Source: Paracoccaceae bacterium
Lineage (GTDB): Bacteria; Pseudomonadota; Alphaproteobacteria; Rhodobacterales; Rhodobacteraceae
DNA length: 6,456 nt
Direction of reading: 5' to 3'
Assembly (NCBI GenBank): GCA_003545125.1
Contig: DQCI01000080.1
Location: 1 to 6,456, forward strand
In this document: piece by piece, positions 6,000-6,456 of the stretch
Position numbering within the stretch: position 1 is the first letter of the stretch
How the letters are laid out: every line of letters starts with the position of its first letter
Position numbers and translations under genes: made by a program
Notes under the pieces: generated by a model
Told to the model about the DNA's origin: nothing
The model's database searches: none
The model's input: the letters and a program-made list of their open reading frames with translations, nothing else

Positions 6000-6456
6000 C
6001 GCTGGGGCAGGCGCGCGCCATGTCCCGCTGGCCCCGGGAGCGTGCAAAGCCGCGCCGGGAAGAGCCTGGCGGGCGACAGGGCGCCCGCTTGGCCAGCCGC
6101 GGCCCATTCCGGCCCCCGCAAGCCCCGGCGACATTGCGCCGGTCACGGTGCGCAACGTCAGCCCCAGCCCAAGCCGGCCCTGGGTATTCGGGTCGGTGAA
6201 CGTCACCATGACCACCTGACGGCTCTTCGTTCCGCGCGAGATGAATGGGCTAACCTATAGCGCTGCCAGCGCGCGGCAGATGTCGTTGCCGGATGGCCAG
6301 TCTCGCGGGGAGCCAATAGCTATCTTGGCAGCGTTTGATGCAGCGGGACCGGCCGAGTGAAGCTTGCAGTTGTGCGGCGTCCCGGGTGTACCCGGATGGC
6401 CGGTGGCAGCGCCCCCAAATTGCGTTGTACGTCCCGGAGTGTTGCGCCTGAGCCAG
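6000..6456. other. Non-genic tail with coding-like minus-strand frames, possible decayed gene
   Basis: No complete gene, tRNA or insertion sequence is recognisable here. On the minus strand, one frame is open from the window edge (6455) down to a TAG at 6257-6255, and in the same frame it stays open from 6254 through 6096 and beyond into the antisense of the MDR gene. The 6254-6096 part reads plausibly (for example VTFTDPNTQGRLGLGL), and by hand count 44 of its 53 codons end in G or C, similar to real genes in the window. The 6455-6258 part is lower (43 of 66). A second minus-strand frame is open from the edge to a TAG at 6252-6250. These could be the tail of a gene entering from the right, a degraded gene, or chance. 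I recognise no family. A small dyad (CCGGGT / ACCCGG) sits at 6382-6395. Confidence 0.35.
6066..6096 (+). terminator. Weak GC-rich hairpin downstream of the MDR gene
   Basis: GCGGGCG (6069-6075) can pair with CGCCCGC (6082-6088) around a six-base loop, and CTG at 6066-6068 can pair with CAG at 6094-6096 across an unpaired stretch. No T-run follows, so this is at best a weak or Rho-assisted end of the operon. In sequence this GC-rich, a seven-base stem can arise by chance. Confidence 0.22.

Noticed and set aside
4611..6215. Very long open frame on the minus strand opposite the MDR and aldolase-like genes.
   Set aside because: It is the mirror of strongly G/C-ending codons on the + strand. Its translation is rich in Arg, Pro, Gly and His without family motifs, while the + strand genes have clear domains. 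Only the part beyond 6000 is not explained this way, and it is treated separately.
6338..6451. A 37-codon + strand frame beginning MQRDRPSEACSC near the right edge.
   Set aside because: There is no ribosome binding site, no recognisable family, and it overlaps equally plausible frames on the other strand; too weak to call.
6000..6456. Search for a tRNA, insertion-sequence end or CRISPR repeat in the tail.
   Set aside because: No T-loop-like motif with a pairing acceptor stem, no long terminal inverted repeats with target duplication, and no regularly spaced repeats were seen.

Overview
The window is GC-rich, with codons ending mostly in G or C. It carries six complete genes, all on the + strand and packed almost end to end (77-5999), followed by about 450 bases without a convincing gene. 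Base composition, tight gene packing, the enzyme families present and a GCGCC/GGCGC hairpin spacer suggest an alphaproteobacterium, perhaps of the Rhodobacterales. This placement is inference: there is no rRNA or marker gene here.

Layout: (1) 1-76, a short leader with a good ribosome binding site and possibly the last codons of an upstream gene. (2) 77-1042, a two-domain cupin. (3) 1044-2402, an FAD-dependent oxidoreductase that starts one base after the cupin stop. (4) 2428-3552, a stand-alone cobalamin-independent methionine synthase (MetE C-domain)-like zinc methyltransferase. (5) 3553-3610, a spacer made almost entirely of two perfect hairpins. It also encodes a 21-residue frame that overlaps the stop of the gene before and the start of the gene after. 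(6) 3611-4303, a small alpha/beta hydrolase with a GTG start. (7) 4303-4998, an RraA-like / HMG-aldolase-like protein that overlaps the hydrolase stop by one base. (8) 5010-5999, a zinc-free quinone oxidoreductase-like MDR enzyme. (9) 6000-6456, non-genic sequence with one weak hairpin and coding-like minus-strand frames that may be a decayed gene.

Read together, the six genes look like part of a catabolic operon for a small organic compound: a metal- or substrate-binding bicupin, an FAD oxidation, a zinc-dependent methyl or alkyl transfer, ester or lactone hydrolysis, cleavage of an oxo-acid by the RraA-like aldolase, and NAD(P)H-dependent reduction by the MDR enzyme. I do not recognise this gene set as a described pathway, and the substrate cannot be read from the sequence. 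No transporter or regulator lies in the window. The most unusual points are the double hairpin spacer with its nested mini-frame, and the two cupin domains that have lost complementary halves of the metal site.
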